DNA from: Bacillota bacterium | GTDB taxonomy: Bacteria > Bacillota > UBA4882 > UBA8346 | DNA: 64,000 bases | Assembly (NCBI GenBank): GCA_029974635.1 | Contig: JARKQY010000048.1 | Span: 1 to 64,000, forward strand | Reading direction: 5' to 3' | Translations under genes and position numbers: made by a program | The notes under the pieces: generated by a model | Databases searched by the model: none | Seen by the model: only the letters and a program-made list of their open reading frames with translations | Told to the model about the DNA's origin: nothing | Shown here: positions 56,052-64,000 of the stretch, piece by piece | How positions within the stretch are numbered: position 1 is the stretch's first letter | How the letters are laid out: each line of letters opens with the position of its first letter

Positions 56052-57062
56052 TTAACAATCCCAAACTTTAGCGCTTTCAGCGTCATAATAATACGTCTCC
56101 AACGGACTTAAGGAATCGCGTTGCGCCTTCAACGCCTCGATTCTCCCGATAATTCGCTTGTTTTCAGGAGTTGCTGCATCCTGGTACAGCGAAACGAATA
56201 ATTGTTTCATTTTTCCATTTTCGATAGTCTTGATTATATGTTCATCATTTTCGGACATGGAAAATCCGTGGATAAACAAAGCTCCTTTCATCCTTGAAAA
56301 ACTGTTGTAACAATGTTTGAGATACCGGTTGTTTATAATCCGGGCTAGTTTATCTTCACTACTGCCGCCGGTAACGATAACCGGGTATCTGTTATCTTGA
56401 AGCTCAAGGTTAATTTGGATGAATAAAGGTTCACCGGTTAAAGAATATGCCAATTTAATAATGTCGCCGGAATTTTGGTAAAGATGCAAGGCGCCGTGCA
56501 GATAAAATAGATTTTGGGTGGGATAATTATCCCACTTCAAATAATCGCCGGAGTTGCGAAAACCATCGTCAATTTTGAACGCCTCACTGCGAATACAAGT
56601 CCAGTACAACAACAAATCATAATTTATAGTAAATATCTTATTAAAATTAGCAAGAAATTCCCAACAGGAACGATACCGCTCCGGTTGAATCTCATGAGGC
56701 GACATGGGGTGGTTTAGGGCAATGGTTTTCACTAGTTTTTCCCGTAAGTTCTTCGCATCACCAACAAGTCTATGAACCAGATCCACATGACTTCTTGAAT
56801 AGATATTTATCAGTTTGGCGGCATTCTCCATTTCTTTAATCACTTTTTCGAAATCGGTGGTTTTTAGCGCTTTGAAAATACGTCTGACCTTATAATCCAA
56901 GCCGTTGGCGCTGGCTACTTCATGAATTCCTTGATAGGAAAATAAATGGGGGGCGCAGGCGATACTAAAACCATTTCCAATCAGAATATGACATTGGTTT
57001 AGGTTGTTAACCCTTTGTAAAGCCTCAGAAAATTTCAGTTTTTGAATGATAGCCGCCCCCAT
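56052..57062 (-). CDS. DUF4917 / SIR2-like protein
   Basis: The 336 residues show a SIR2-like NAD-binding pattern: ILIGNGFSIAC near residue 27, FTINYDLLLYW near 144, LFYLHGALHLY near 185 and FIHGFSMSENDEHI near 265. Proteins of this group are often single effectors or parts of antiphage systems that consume NAD, although many are unstudied. ATG 57062 is the only clear start and has no strong ribosome site. No partner such as an Argonaute or helicase is adjacent. The nearest small gene downstream (55799-55915) has its own promoter. The defence role is inference from the fold. Confidence 0.7.
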   Translation of the reverse strand: MGAAIIQKLKFSEALQRVNNLNQCHILIGNGFSIACAPHLFSYQGIHEVASANGLDYKVRRIFKALKTTDFEKVIKEMENAAKLINIYSRSHVDLVHRLVGDAKNLREKLVKTIALNHPMSPHEIQPERYRSCWEFLANFNKIFTINYDLLLYWTCIRSEAFKIDDGFRNSGDYLKWDNYPTQNLFYLHGALHLYQNSGDIIKLAYSLTGEPLFIQINLELQDNRYPVIVTGGSSEDKLARIINNRYLKHCYNSFSRMKGALFIHGFSMSENDEHIIKTIENGKMKQLFVSLYQDAATPENKRIIGRIEALKAQRDSLSPLETYYYDAESAKVWDC

Positions 57063-57065
57063 CGG

Positions 57066-57200
57066 AATTTACAGAGTCAATGGATTTGCAGGATTATATT
57101 AAGTGCCAATTTACTTTATCGCGTTGTAATAACTTGCTTTTGTATTATTAATATCCTGTTAATCCAACAAATCCTGCTAATTCTGGTCAAAATCTGTAGT
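57066..57200. repeat. TTAATCC-type dispersed repeat
   Basis: AATTTACAGAGTCAATGGAT on the left is partly complementary to ATCCTGTTAATCCAACAAAT on the right. The motif matches the repeats at 3366 and 13183. It lies just upstream of the DUF4917 gene and fills much of the gap to the zinc-ribbon gene. Confidence 0.55.
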
Positions 57201-57342
57201 ATTTCAATAAAATTTGTGGTATGCTAATAGTAATGCCGAATCCTAGGATAGTAATGGTCTGCAAATTCATGAGAAATTGCCTCCAAATTATTGCCCGAGG
57301 GAAAGGTAAAATAGCCCGCCGGGCTTAAAACGGAGGTTTTTG

Positions 57343-57654
57343 ATGTTTCAGGATAAAACGCTGGTATGTAAAGATTGCGGTAATGATTTTCCCTTCACCG
57401 CCAATGAACAGGAATTTTTTGCGTCCAAAGGGTTTACCAATGAGCCGGGCCGATGCCCGGGTTGCCGTTCCGCCAAAAAGGAACAATCCGGCAGGGGCGG
57501 TTATAACCACGGCGGTTACCAGAACCGGAGCGAGCGCCAATTGTACCCGGCGGTATGCCATTCCTGCGGAACTACGACTACGGTTCCATTTCAACCCAGC
57601 GGTGATAAACCGGTTTATTGCCGTGATTGCTTCAAACCCAAGCGACAATACTAA
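57343..57654 (+). CDS. Small protein with two zinc ribbons
   Basis: The 103 residues begin MFQDKTLVCKDCGNDF. CKDC and CPGC form the first zinc ribbon of the probable-zinc-ribbon family. A Gly/Tyr-rich spacer follows (about 52-68). CHSCG and CRDC form the second. CGGAGG lies six bases before ATG 57343. The role is unknown; such proteins may bind nucleic acids. It has its own terminator. Confidence 0.82.
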   Translation: MFQDKTLVCKDCGNDFPFTANEQEFFASKGFTNEPGRCPGCRSAKKEQSGRGGYNHGGYQNRSERQLYPAVCHSCGTTTTVPFQPSGDKPVYCRDCFKPKRQY

Positions 57655-57668
57655 GCCATTCCATCCCT

Positions 57669-57702
57669 ATCCCCTGTCCGGATTGACAGGGGATTTTTTA
57701 TT
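57669..57702 (+). terminator. Terminator of the zinc-ribbon gene
   Basis: TCCCCTGTC and GACAGGGGA form a nine-pair stem with a six-base loop, followed by six T. Confidence 0.88.
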
Positions 57703-57962
57703 TTCACAGCCGATTTTCTGCGGTACTACTACCTACTTAGAACCACCCGTATTTTCTTCCTTCAGTGCCCCACTTTGTTAATTACTATTTATTCTAATAG
57801 GACGGTTTCTACTTTGATTGATAATTCTCTTCATGATGGACTCCGGTTCAGGGAGAAGAAATTGATTATATTTATTGATATTTATAATAGAATTACTTTA
57901 GAAGGTAGCTGTATCTGCCGATGCACTAAATGTTTAGACCGCTATTGAACGGGAGTATGCAT

Positions 57963-60209
57963 ATGAATCAATCCAAACAACTGAACCGAAAAAAACTTCC
58001 CCTCTTTTTGTTTATCTTAATTGCTCTCTTCGCCTTTAACCTGACTCCGGCGAGTGTTGCCGAGAATGAAGAGACTGACCTCCTGGAAGGTGAATTAACC
58101 ATTCACGGAGTATATCTCAGCCAGCAGTTTGATGATGAACATAAGATTATCCAAAAAGAACTGACCGAGTATTCTTATAGCGCCATTTTAGAGCTTCGAA
58201 TCTATTATTATAAGTTGGATTTGTTCCGCGATAATCCTTCTACAATCAAAAATTACGGTGCAACTACCATGACCCAAGTAGTGGCGGGTTCTAATAAGAT
58301 CTCCGGAGACGGTGCTGACCTTTCGTCGGGAACCAACAAAATCCGTCCAATGATTTGTTCCATGAAAAGCGATACCTGGCAGCGAAATTGGGAGAACAAA
58401 CTGATTCATGTCCGCCAGGCGTCGGGGTCAGGCTCACTGGACTATGGGCATGTAAATCTCCATATCAGTATGGTGCCGGGACCGGGCGGATATATATACC
58501 GGGTTACCGCCCGCACCGGTTGGGGAACGGCTCCTTTTATCCGAAAAGACGTTCCCCGGGCTAAAACGAAGATTTGGGATGAACAAGAAAAGCGTTGGCG
58601 GGAAGAAACCATGAAAAGCGGCCTGATCCCTCCTGATTATCACCCGTTGAATGAGGTGAAATTTGAGTACGAAACCGAACCGGGGAAAAAAATCTTTTTT
58701 GCAACCATCACCAATACGAAAGTTTTGGAGGATTTTCTTAAGAAACCGGATGGCAGCGTGAGCTTTCCGATTAATGCCGGATATCAGGTGAAGCAAGATT
58801 CTAACGAGTCTGATTTGCGGATTCAAGGCAGTCTAGTTCTCCGGGGCAAGCGTAAACCGGTGGAAGCGATGATGACCCCGCCGGAAGGTTTTGAGAAATG
58901 GATGCCGCAAGCTGATGCCGCTGAAAATACCCCTGGTAATGGCTTTAAAGTGGATGTCAAAATTCATGTCAAGGACCAACCGGAGGAAGAACCAACCCAG
59001 ACTGCCAAGTTCAAATTTGAACTAATCGGCACCTCCAAAGAAAAAGGAATTTGTAACAATTATCCGGTGAACGGCAATACCGGCGATTTTGATTTAAAGA
59101 TCAGTAAAGAAGCCAACCCGGAGTTGACAGTCTCCGAAGACGGGCAGTCGGCGGAGAGCAAAGCGGAATTAAAGTATTCCGGAGTTTATCTCAACGCCTA
59201 CGACTGGGGAGCCTACGGCAAACTAAAGATTACCGCTGTTCTTGATGACGGTCAGGAAGTCATCGCGTATATCGAGGGGAATAAGGAGAAACGCCAACTG
59301 AAAATTCCCGCAGATGAAAATGATAATTACGTAGCTGACGCCTGGGAGAAAGAAAAAGGCATATTTGAAAAGAACTACGGACCGGATTGGGATGACGACT
59401 CCCAGCCTGCCGGGCAGCGCCGGAATGGGGATGGATATACCCTGTACGAAGAGTACCGGGGCTTTCAAACCAAAGCCGGATATAGTCGAACATCACCTTT
59501 AAAGAAAGATCTCTTTATCTACGATCCCGATGAACTGGTGAAACAATACTATGAACCTTATAACCCGGCCAAGTTGGAACTTCATTATATCGATCCTACC
59601 ATGATGAAGTTCTCGGGCGAAGCCCGAAACCCGGAGAACCGCTGGGTGAACTGTAACAGTGTCAAATTTAACTATGCCCGGCAGTACGCCATTTTTGTCA
59701 AACGGTGGACCACCATGGAAGGAGGAACCGCCGGTGAGGCCAATTGGATAACCTCCACCGACGGCCTCAATGACATCGACCCCTATAAAGGGTTTGAACA
59801 ACCATTAAAATCAATTTATATCATTAAAATTTCTCCACCCGTAATAGAACGATCTTTGCGCGGAATCAAGGATCCGGATTTGCGGCAGCGAACTTTTCAA
59901 TTATTAATGGCCTCAACAGTGATTCATGAGATCGGGCATGGTCTTGGCATCAAGCATCATGCCGATGGCAAGATTGAAACGGATGAATCGGTAATTGTGG
60001 GAGTCTTTAATTGTTCGATGCGTTACAATACTCCGGCTGAGTATGCACATCCCGAACTGCTCAAACCGCAGTTAAGGTTTTGCGGTAAAGGAGAGAAATG
60101 GAAACGTCCGGCCGAACGGAAGGATAAAGATGGCAATACGGAATATTACTTTGAGGAGTTCAATTCCCATAATTGTTTCGGCCAGCTGGATGTTAAATCG
60201 GATCCATAA
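57963..60209 (+). CDS. Secreted metzincin-type zinc metallopeptidase-like protein
   Basis: With start ATG 57963 (GGGAG upstream; 57957 and 57930 are in-frame alternatives) the 748 residues begin with a signal peptide ending around PASVAEN. The first 450 residues are not recognised. A DENDNYVADAWEKEKG stretch near 450 and DDDSQPAGQRRNGDG near 475 resemble calcium-binding thrombospondin-3-like loops. The zinc motif HEIGHGLGIKHH near residue 660 matches HExxHxxGxxH of metzincins, followed by a Met-containing turn in NCSMRYNTP. It is probably an exported protease. It has its own terminator on the plus strand. Confidence 0.8.
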   Translation: MNQSKQLNRKKLPLFLFILIALFAFNLTPASVAENEETDLLEGELTIHGVYLSQQFDDEHKIIQKELTEYSYSAILELRIYYYKLDLFRDNPSTIKNYGATTMTQVVAGSNKISGDGADLSSGTNKIRPMICSMKSDTWQRNWENKLIHVRQASGSGSLDYGHVNLHISMVPGPGGYIYRVTARTGWGTAPFIRKDVPRAKTKIWDEQEKRWREETMKSGLIPPDYHPLNEVKFEYETEPGKKIFFATITNTKVLEDFLKKPDGSVSFPINAGYQVKQDSNESDLRIQGSLVLRGKRKPVEAMMTPPEGFEKWMPQADAAENTPGNGFKVDVKIHVKDQPEEEPTQTAKFKFELIGTSKEKGICNNYPVNGNTGDFDLKISKEANPELTVSEDGQSAESKAELKYSGVYLNAYDWGAYGKLKITAVLDDGQEVIAYIEGNKEKRQLKIPADENDNYVADAWEKEKGIFEKNYGPDWDDDSQPAGQRRNGDGYTLYEEYRGFQTKAGYSRTSPLKKDLFIYDPDELVKQYYEPYNPAKLELHYIDPTMMKFSGEARNPENRWVNCNSVKFNYARQYAIFVKRWTTMEGGTAGEANWITSTDGLNDIDPYKGFEQPLKSIYIIKISPPVIERSLRGIKDPDLRQRTFQLLMASTVIHEIGHGLGIKHHADGKIETDESVIVGVFNCSMRYNTPAEYAHPELLKPQLRFCGKGEKWKRPAERKDKDGNTEYYFEEFNSHNCFGQLDVKSDP

Positions 60210-60266
60210 TACCCTGCCATATCCACGTCCGCGAAACGAATTTCATTCTACAAATAAATCATCTAA

Positions 60267-60301
60267 AAACCCCCGATCACAAAATCGGGGGTCCTTTTTA
60301 A
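60267..60301 (+). terminator. Terminator of the metzincin-like gene
   Basis: ACCCCCGAT and ATCGGGGGT form a nine-pair stem around a six-base loop, followed by CCTTTTTA. Confidence 0.88.
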
Positions 60302-60434
60302 TCAATCTTCTAGAGTTATTTTCCCCAAAATATTTCAAGTACTAGAAGAAAACATTTTATATCGAAATCAATCATTCTTTCCTGCATTTTAGAAATGGTT
60401 ATCCTAACCGCAGCAACGGGAGTCCTATCTTCGC

Positions 60435-61214
60435 TTATAACCCCAATCGTCCCGCATTCTCCCTAAATAAATCAATTAAGGTAGGCGCTTTCACGGAAGG
60501 GAAGTTCATCAGTTCCACATATTTGCATTGCGCAACTTCCACAATGGGCTTGCCTTGAGGGTTATGGAAGTTATCAATCACCAAATCCGGTTTGAGATTG
60601 GCATATTCCAGCACCTTAGCCGGGGTTAGCTCTCCGGCGCTGAAAACGCCAACAATCTCAAACCCTAGCCATTTCACGAAAGGCTGTTGATGCTGCTGGA
60701 CTAAAACCTTGGTTTTAGCAGCATTTTGGGCCGCTGCTTTTTTTAAAAGCTCCGCTGTCACTTTCTCAAACTGTTTCTCCCATTGGGTCTCCTTCTTCTG
60801 GGTTCCCAGCCTCTCCGCCAGCCGCCGCGCCTGTTGCTTTAAATTATCCGGAGTATTGGTGGTCACAACTGTGATGGTTTTAGACTCCGGATATCCGGCA
60901 GCCTCCAATAATTTTTTCATGAATGGCTCGTAACCGGCATAAACCACCGCCGTAGCTTCACTCAATCTGGCGATGTCCCCTGGACGGTAATCGTATTCCG
61001 GCGGGTGTTTCAGCTCCAGAGGAGCCAACACCCGGACTTCATCTGCTCCGGCTGCCTCTGCGATGGACCCTGTCCAACTGGTGGAAGCGACGACCACCAC
61101 TTTTGATTCGGCGAAACAGCCCAAAGGTAATACAGCGCCAATTAATAAAAATAGAAACGTGATCAAAAAAAGCGATTTAATGAAAGAATTGCTTTTGATA
61201 AAATTCATTGCCAA
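60435..61214 (-). CDS. Metal ABC transporter substrate-binding protein (ZnuA-like)
   Basis: This exported receptor delivers a divalent metal, probably zinc or manganese, to the permease. The 259 residues begin with a signal segment (SFIKSLFLITFLFLLIGAVL). Cluster-9 features include APLELKHPPEYDYRPGD with a candidate His ligand, a YAGYEPFMKKLL segment and LVQQHQQPFVKWLGF with a second His. There is no His-rich loop, unlike E. coli ZnuA. It lies downstream of the permease and ATPase genes in the same direction. Confidence 0.85.
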   Translation of the reverse strand: MAMNFIKSNSFIKSLFLITFLFLLIGAVLPLGCFAESKVVVVASTSWTGSIAEAAGADEVRVLAPLELKHPPEYDYRPGDIARLSEATAVVYAGYEPFMKKLLEAAGYPESKTITVVTTNTPDNLKQQARRLAERLGTQKKETQWEKQFEKVTAELLKKAAAQNAAKTKVLVQQHQQPFVKWLGFEIVGVFSAGELTPAKVLEYANLKPDLVIDNFHNPQGKPIVEVAQCKYVELMNFPSVKAPTLIDLFRENAGRLGL

Positions 61215-61282
61215 ACCTCCTTTTTGGATATATTTTAAAATCGTTAATGGTCGAATTTAAGTCGGATGAATTACCGTTAATC

Positions 61283-62110
61283 TTAAAACTCCTTTCTGAT
61301 TTTGATTCTCATCCGGCTGAAAATGCCGGCCAAACATACCAACACCACCGCAGCCATGGTAATACTGGCCCCGCTGGGAAGATCCCAAACCATGGAAGCC
61401 GCCAGTCCCCCAACTTGCGAGATAATCCCGAAAGCCGCCGACCAAAGCAAAGCCTCTTTTAAACTCCGGGCTACCGCCAGCGCCGCCACAGCAGGGAGCA
61501 ATACCGCCGCATCGATCAACAATGCCCCCACCATCCGGATATTGACTCCAATGGCTAAACCAGTCAAAAGCAACAGTCCATTCCGGATTAGACGCACCGG
61601 CACTCCCAGGCTTTCGGCCAAATCCGGGTTATAGAGGACCATTTGAATCTCCCGGTAAAAAAGGGAAAAAATCAGAATAATCACTGCGGCTAGAGCGCCG
61701 ATGGTCCATAAATCCGCAGGTCGTAAGGCCAGGACATTCCCGGTAAACAGGGCGAAAGCGTCCATAGCCGGGACACCGGCTTTATAAAAGAGCATAAAAG
61801 CCAACCCCAGGGAACCGGTCATGAAAAGAACTCCGGCGAGACCGGTATCAATCTTGATATAATCGCCCGCCGGGCCGAGAATGAGCGAGGCAATGACGAT
61901 CCCGGCCAGGGCTCCGGCCAGCGGCGGGAAACCCAAGACCATAGCGATTGCCGCTCCCAGAAGGGCGATATGCATCAGCGCAAACCGGATCGTGGTCAGG
62001 TTGAGGTTTAAAACCACGATTCCCAGCAGCGATAACCCGGCGCCGGAGAGCAAGGCTCCCAAAAAGGCTTTTTGAAAGAGCGGGACTTTTAGAAAATCGA
62101 TCAGATCCAT
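61283..62110 (-). CDS. Metal ABC transporter permease (ZnuB-like)
   Basis: The 275 residues form eight or nine membrane helices of the ABC-3 family, with the DAAVLLPAVAALAVARSL segment and the GIISQVGGLAASM end typical of ZnuB/MntB. The ATG follows a weak ribosome site. It sits 68 bases before the substrate-binding gene and 87 bases after the broken ATPase gene. Confidence 0.9.
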   Translation of the reverse strand: MDLIDFLKVPLFQKAFLGALLSGAGLSLLGIVVLNLNLTTIRFALMHIALLGAAIAMVLGFPPLAGALAGIVIASLILGPAGDYIKIDTGLAGVLFMTGSLGLAFMLFYKAGVPAMDAFALFTGNVLALRPADLWTIGALAAVIILIFSLFYREIQMVLYNPDLAESLGVPVRLIRNGLLLLTGLAIGVNIRMVGALLIDAAVLLPAVAALAVARSLKEALLWSAAFGIISQVGGLAASMVWDLPSGASITMAAVVLVCLAGIFSRMRIKIRKEF

Positions 62111-62197
62111 TGGCGTCCAATCCTTATGCTAATTTGCCTTCAAAATAAACATTAATAAGGCGCAATTAGCTCGTACGAGTTGGATTTTGCTTTCACA

Positions 62198-62890
62198 TTA
62201 TTGAATGCAACTTGATATTAAACAGCCGTCATCAATCCGGTAAATCCGGTCAGTCATGACCTGTAAATGAACCGGGTCATGGCTGATGACGATCATGGTC
62301 AGGTCTTGTTCAGTCCTGATTTTTTGAATAAGTCCAGTGATTTCTTTCCTGGACTCCTGGTCCAAATAAGTCGTCGGTTCATCCAGTAATAGAATCTTGG
62401 CTTCCCGGACCAAAGCCCGGGCAATGGCGATTTTTTGCTGCTCGCCGCCGGAGAGGTTCCGGCAATCATTCCCGGCTTTATGGCTCAGTCCGACCTGGCT
62501 TAATTTGGTCATGACCGCCTCCCGGTCAGCTTAGTTTGGTTTGCGGGTCAAGCCGAAACTCGTACCCCAACGGCCCATCAAAACGGCATCACCAACGGAG
62601 ACCGGCAATTTCCCCGGGATGGTCTGCTGCGGTACATAGCCGATCTGCCGCCGGACCCAGGCCCGGTCTTGGCTGCTTTCCATATCGCGGCCCAAGATCC
62701 GGATCTGCCCTTGCATTTTGGCGATTATCCCCAAAATCACCTTAAATAAGGTCGTCTTCCCGGCGCCGTTCGGTCCGGCGATGCCAACGGCTTCCCCTTG
62801 TTTCACGGCAAGATTGAGCTTTTTCAAAACCGGCGTGTGCCGGTAGCCGGCGACTAAATCAGTAATTGCGATGATAAGCGCTTGGTCCAT
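62198..62890 (-). pseudogene. Metal ABC transporter ATPase (ZnuC-like), interrupted by an in-frame stop
   Basis: The frame is continuous over 230 codons apart from one TAA at 62531-62533, between FGLTRKPN and ADREAVMTKL. Both halves are in the same frame and both are well kept. The first has Walker A GPNGAGKTTLFKV and Q loop YVPQQT. The second has the signature LSGGEQQKIAIARAL, Walker B ILLLDEPTTYLD and the switch His in VISHD. A single base change or a sequencing error would explain it. If real, the transporter lacks a normal ATPase unless the two pieces assemble or the stop is read through. An ATG just after the stop could restart the second half. Confidence 0.88.
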
Positions 62891-63319
62891 TTTTTCGGTT
62901 CCTTCCGAAACAGGTAGTATGCCGCTTCATTGTCCGTTGTTTCGCAAACCACAAATCCGCCAACAATTGATACTTGATATTATATTTTTAAAAATCGTGT
63001 TACTATCTTCGCGTCGACAACAATAATTCCTTCTAAAGAATTAAGCTTTTTTTATGAAATTTTATTATAACCACGTCTCTTCTTTTCTTGATGAAATAGC
63101 ACGTATCTATTTTTTATACAGATAAATAATAACCCGGAATATCCGGGTCAAAATTATAGTCCCAATAGCAGATTTGTGGATTAAGACCTTTTTACATTTA
63201 ATTAGAAGGAATCGGGTTGATGCATGTACACCCGGTCACGATGACCGGCACTGCATAGTTGATTACCCCAACTCCATGCTTCTTATGATAACCGTCGTCC
63301 CTATCGTGTATCGCACGTC
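62891..63319. other. Intergenic region upstream of the znuC-like gene
   Basis: No gene is seen. ACCCGGA-TA-TCCGGGT (about 63134-63149) is a perfect palindrome with an AT-rich minus-strand tail and may be the terminator of the alcohol dehydrogenase. CCGGTCA-CG-TGACCGG-like sequence lies at 63231-63247. A Zur-type box was looked for and not found with confidence. Confidence 0.4.
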
Positions 63320-64000
63320 TTACTTGGCCAGCTTATAGATTTCAAGCACATCCTGCCAGTACAGTTTCTTTAATCCGCCAATGGGATGCTCGGCGCCATA
63401 CGCTGCACCGGTTGCCTTTTTGGCCATCAGCTCCAGCTTGCTTTCATTGATCCCAAGTTCGGACAGAGTCGCAGGGAGTCCCAGTTTTTTGAAAAACTGC
63501 CGCAGACGCGCAATGCCCTCCAGCACGATGGCGTCGGGGGCGCGATAGCTGCCTGCCACCCCCATGATATTCACTGCAAACTGCACGAACATATTGATGT
63601 TAGCCTGATAGACATACTGCATCCAGGCGGGAGTCAATACAGCCAGTCCCGCCCCATGCGCTACATCATAAATGGCGCTAAGTTCATGCTCCATGCCATG
63701 GCAAGCCCAGTCCTGCGCGCGGCCAAGTCCTAGTATATCATTATGGGCAACGGTACCACCGAATCCAACCTGGCACCAGGCATCGTAATTGTGAGGATCC
63801 CCGGAAACAAGCAATGCATTTTTCATAATGGTTTTCAAAGTCGTTTCACACAGGCCGTCCGTCAAATCGGTCTGAAGGGTGTTGGTGAAATACCGCTCAA
63901 AAATATGGCTCATCATATCCGCCACACCATTGGCGATTTGATCCTTGGGAAGGGTAAAAAATAATTCCGGATTCATGATACTGAGCAGCGGACGCAAAAG
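63320..64000 (-). CDS. Iron-containing alcohol dehydrogenase, C-terminal part (runs off right edge)
   Basis: The frame enters from the window edge, so only the last 226 residues are visible. They match group III NAD(P)-dependent alcohol dehydrogenases of the butanol-dehydrogenase/YqhD type. Metal ligands are in DMMSHIFERY and in HGMEHELSAIYDVAHGAGLA (two His), while the NAD-binding half lies outside. The product is probably used in fermentative alcohol formation. The C-terminus ends LEIYKLAK. Confidence 0.9.
   Translation of the reverse strand, partial: LLRPLLSIMNPELFFTLPKDQIANGVADMMSHIFERYFTNTLQTDLTDGLCETTLKTIMKNALLVSGDPHNYDAWCQVGFGGTVAHNDILGLGRAQDWACHGMEHELSAIYDVAHGAGLAVLTPAWMQYVYQANINMFVQFAVNIMGVAGSYRAPDAIVLEGIARLRQFFKKLGLPATLSELGINESKLELMAKKATGAAYGAEHPIGGLKKLYWQDVLEIYKLAK

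Overview
The window is about 64 kb of low-to-moderate G+C DNA from a Gram-positive-type anaerobe of the Bacillota. The case rests on the gene set: T-box control of pheS, strong AGGAGG ribosome sites with many TTG and GTG starts, TepA/YlzJ/FtsK neighbours, a rpoD-dnaG pair, rpsO-pnp, ZapA, CvpA, peptidase U32, Nif3 and a CadC-type regulator. Lysine 2,3-aminomutase with beta-lysine acetyltransferase, an orphan flgB and a glutaminyl-tRNA synthetase suggest a deep-branching clostridial or Hydrogenispora-like lineage. That placement is an inference from gene content, not a measured phylogeny. Nearly all genes read on the minus strand.

Layout. Positions 1-18,100 hold housekeeping genes: the N-terminus of a secreted Rhs-type protein, pnp, rpsO, a U32 peptidase, a DUF421 protein, cvpA, zapA, pheT, pheS with a T-box leader, a TrmH methyltransferase, a 2-hydroxyacid dehydrogenase, rnpB and a lone flgB. 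Positions 18,400-32,400 form an ion and osmolyte island with three riboswitches. A yybP-ykoY (Mn2+) riboswitch precedes a P-type cation ATPase. A second Mn2+ riboswitch precedes a free-standing, degenerate ATP-binding (N) domain of the same ATPase family. A ydaO-type (c-di-AMP) riboswitch precedes asnB, a cobalamin-binding protein and an odd solute-binding protein, just downstream of the ablA-ablB acetyl-beta-lysine genes. A cadA/cadC-like metal efflux unit with a clear promoter and operator closes the island.

Positions 32,800-35,300 carry a secreted multi-domain GH64 beta-1,3-glucanase. Positions 35,400-51,300 return to core genes: yjbQ, a zinc-ribbon coiled-coil protein, nif3, a CAU tRNA, rpoD, dnaG, a RodZ-like protein, ftsK, a Na/Pi symporter, ylzJ, tepA, a PilZ (c-di-GMP) protein and glnS. 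Positions 51,700-64,000 are accessory: two secreted lipoproteins (one with a decayed 3' end), a 38-residue orphan gene with its own promoter, palindrome and terminator, a SIR2-like DUF4917 protein, a zinc-ribbon protein, a secreted metzincin-like protein, a znuABC-type metal ABC locus whose ATPase gene has an in-frame stop, and the end of an iron-type alcohol dehydrogenase.

At least four families of short dispersed repeats occupy the intergenic gaps. The best candidate for something undescribed is the Mn2+-riboswitch-controlled solo N domain at 28,326-29,370. The c-di-AMP/abl/asn locus, the lobe-swapped solute-binding protein and the 38-residue gene come next.
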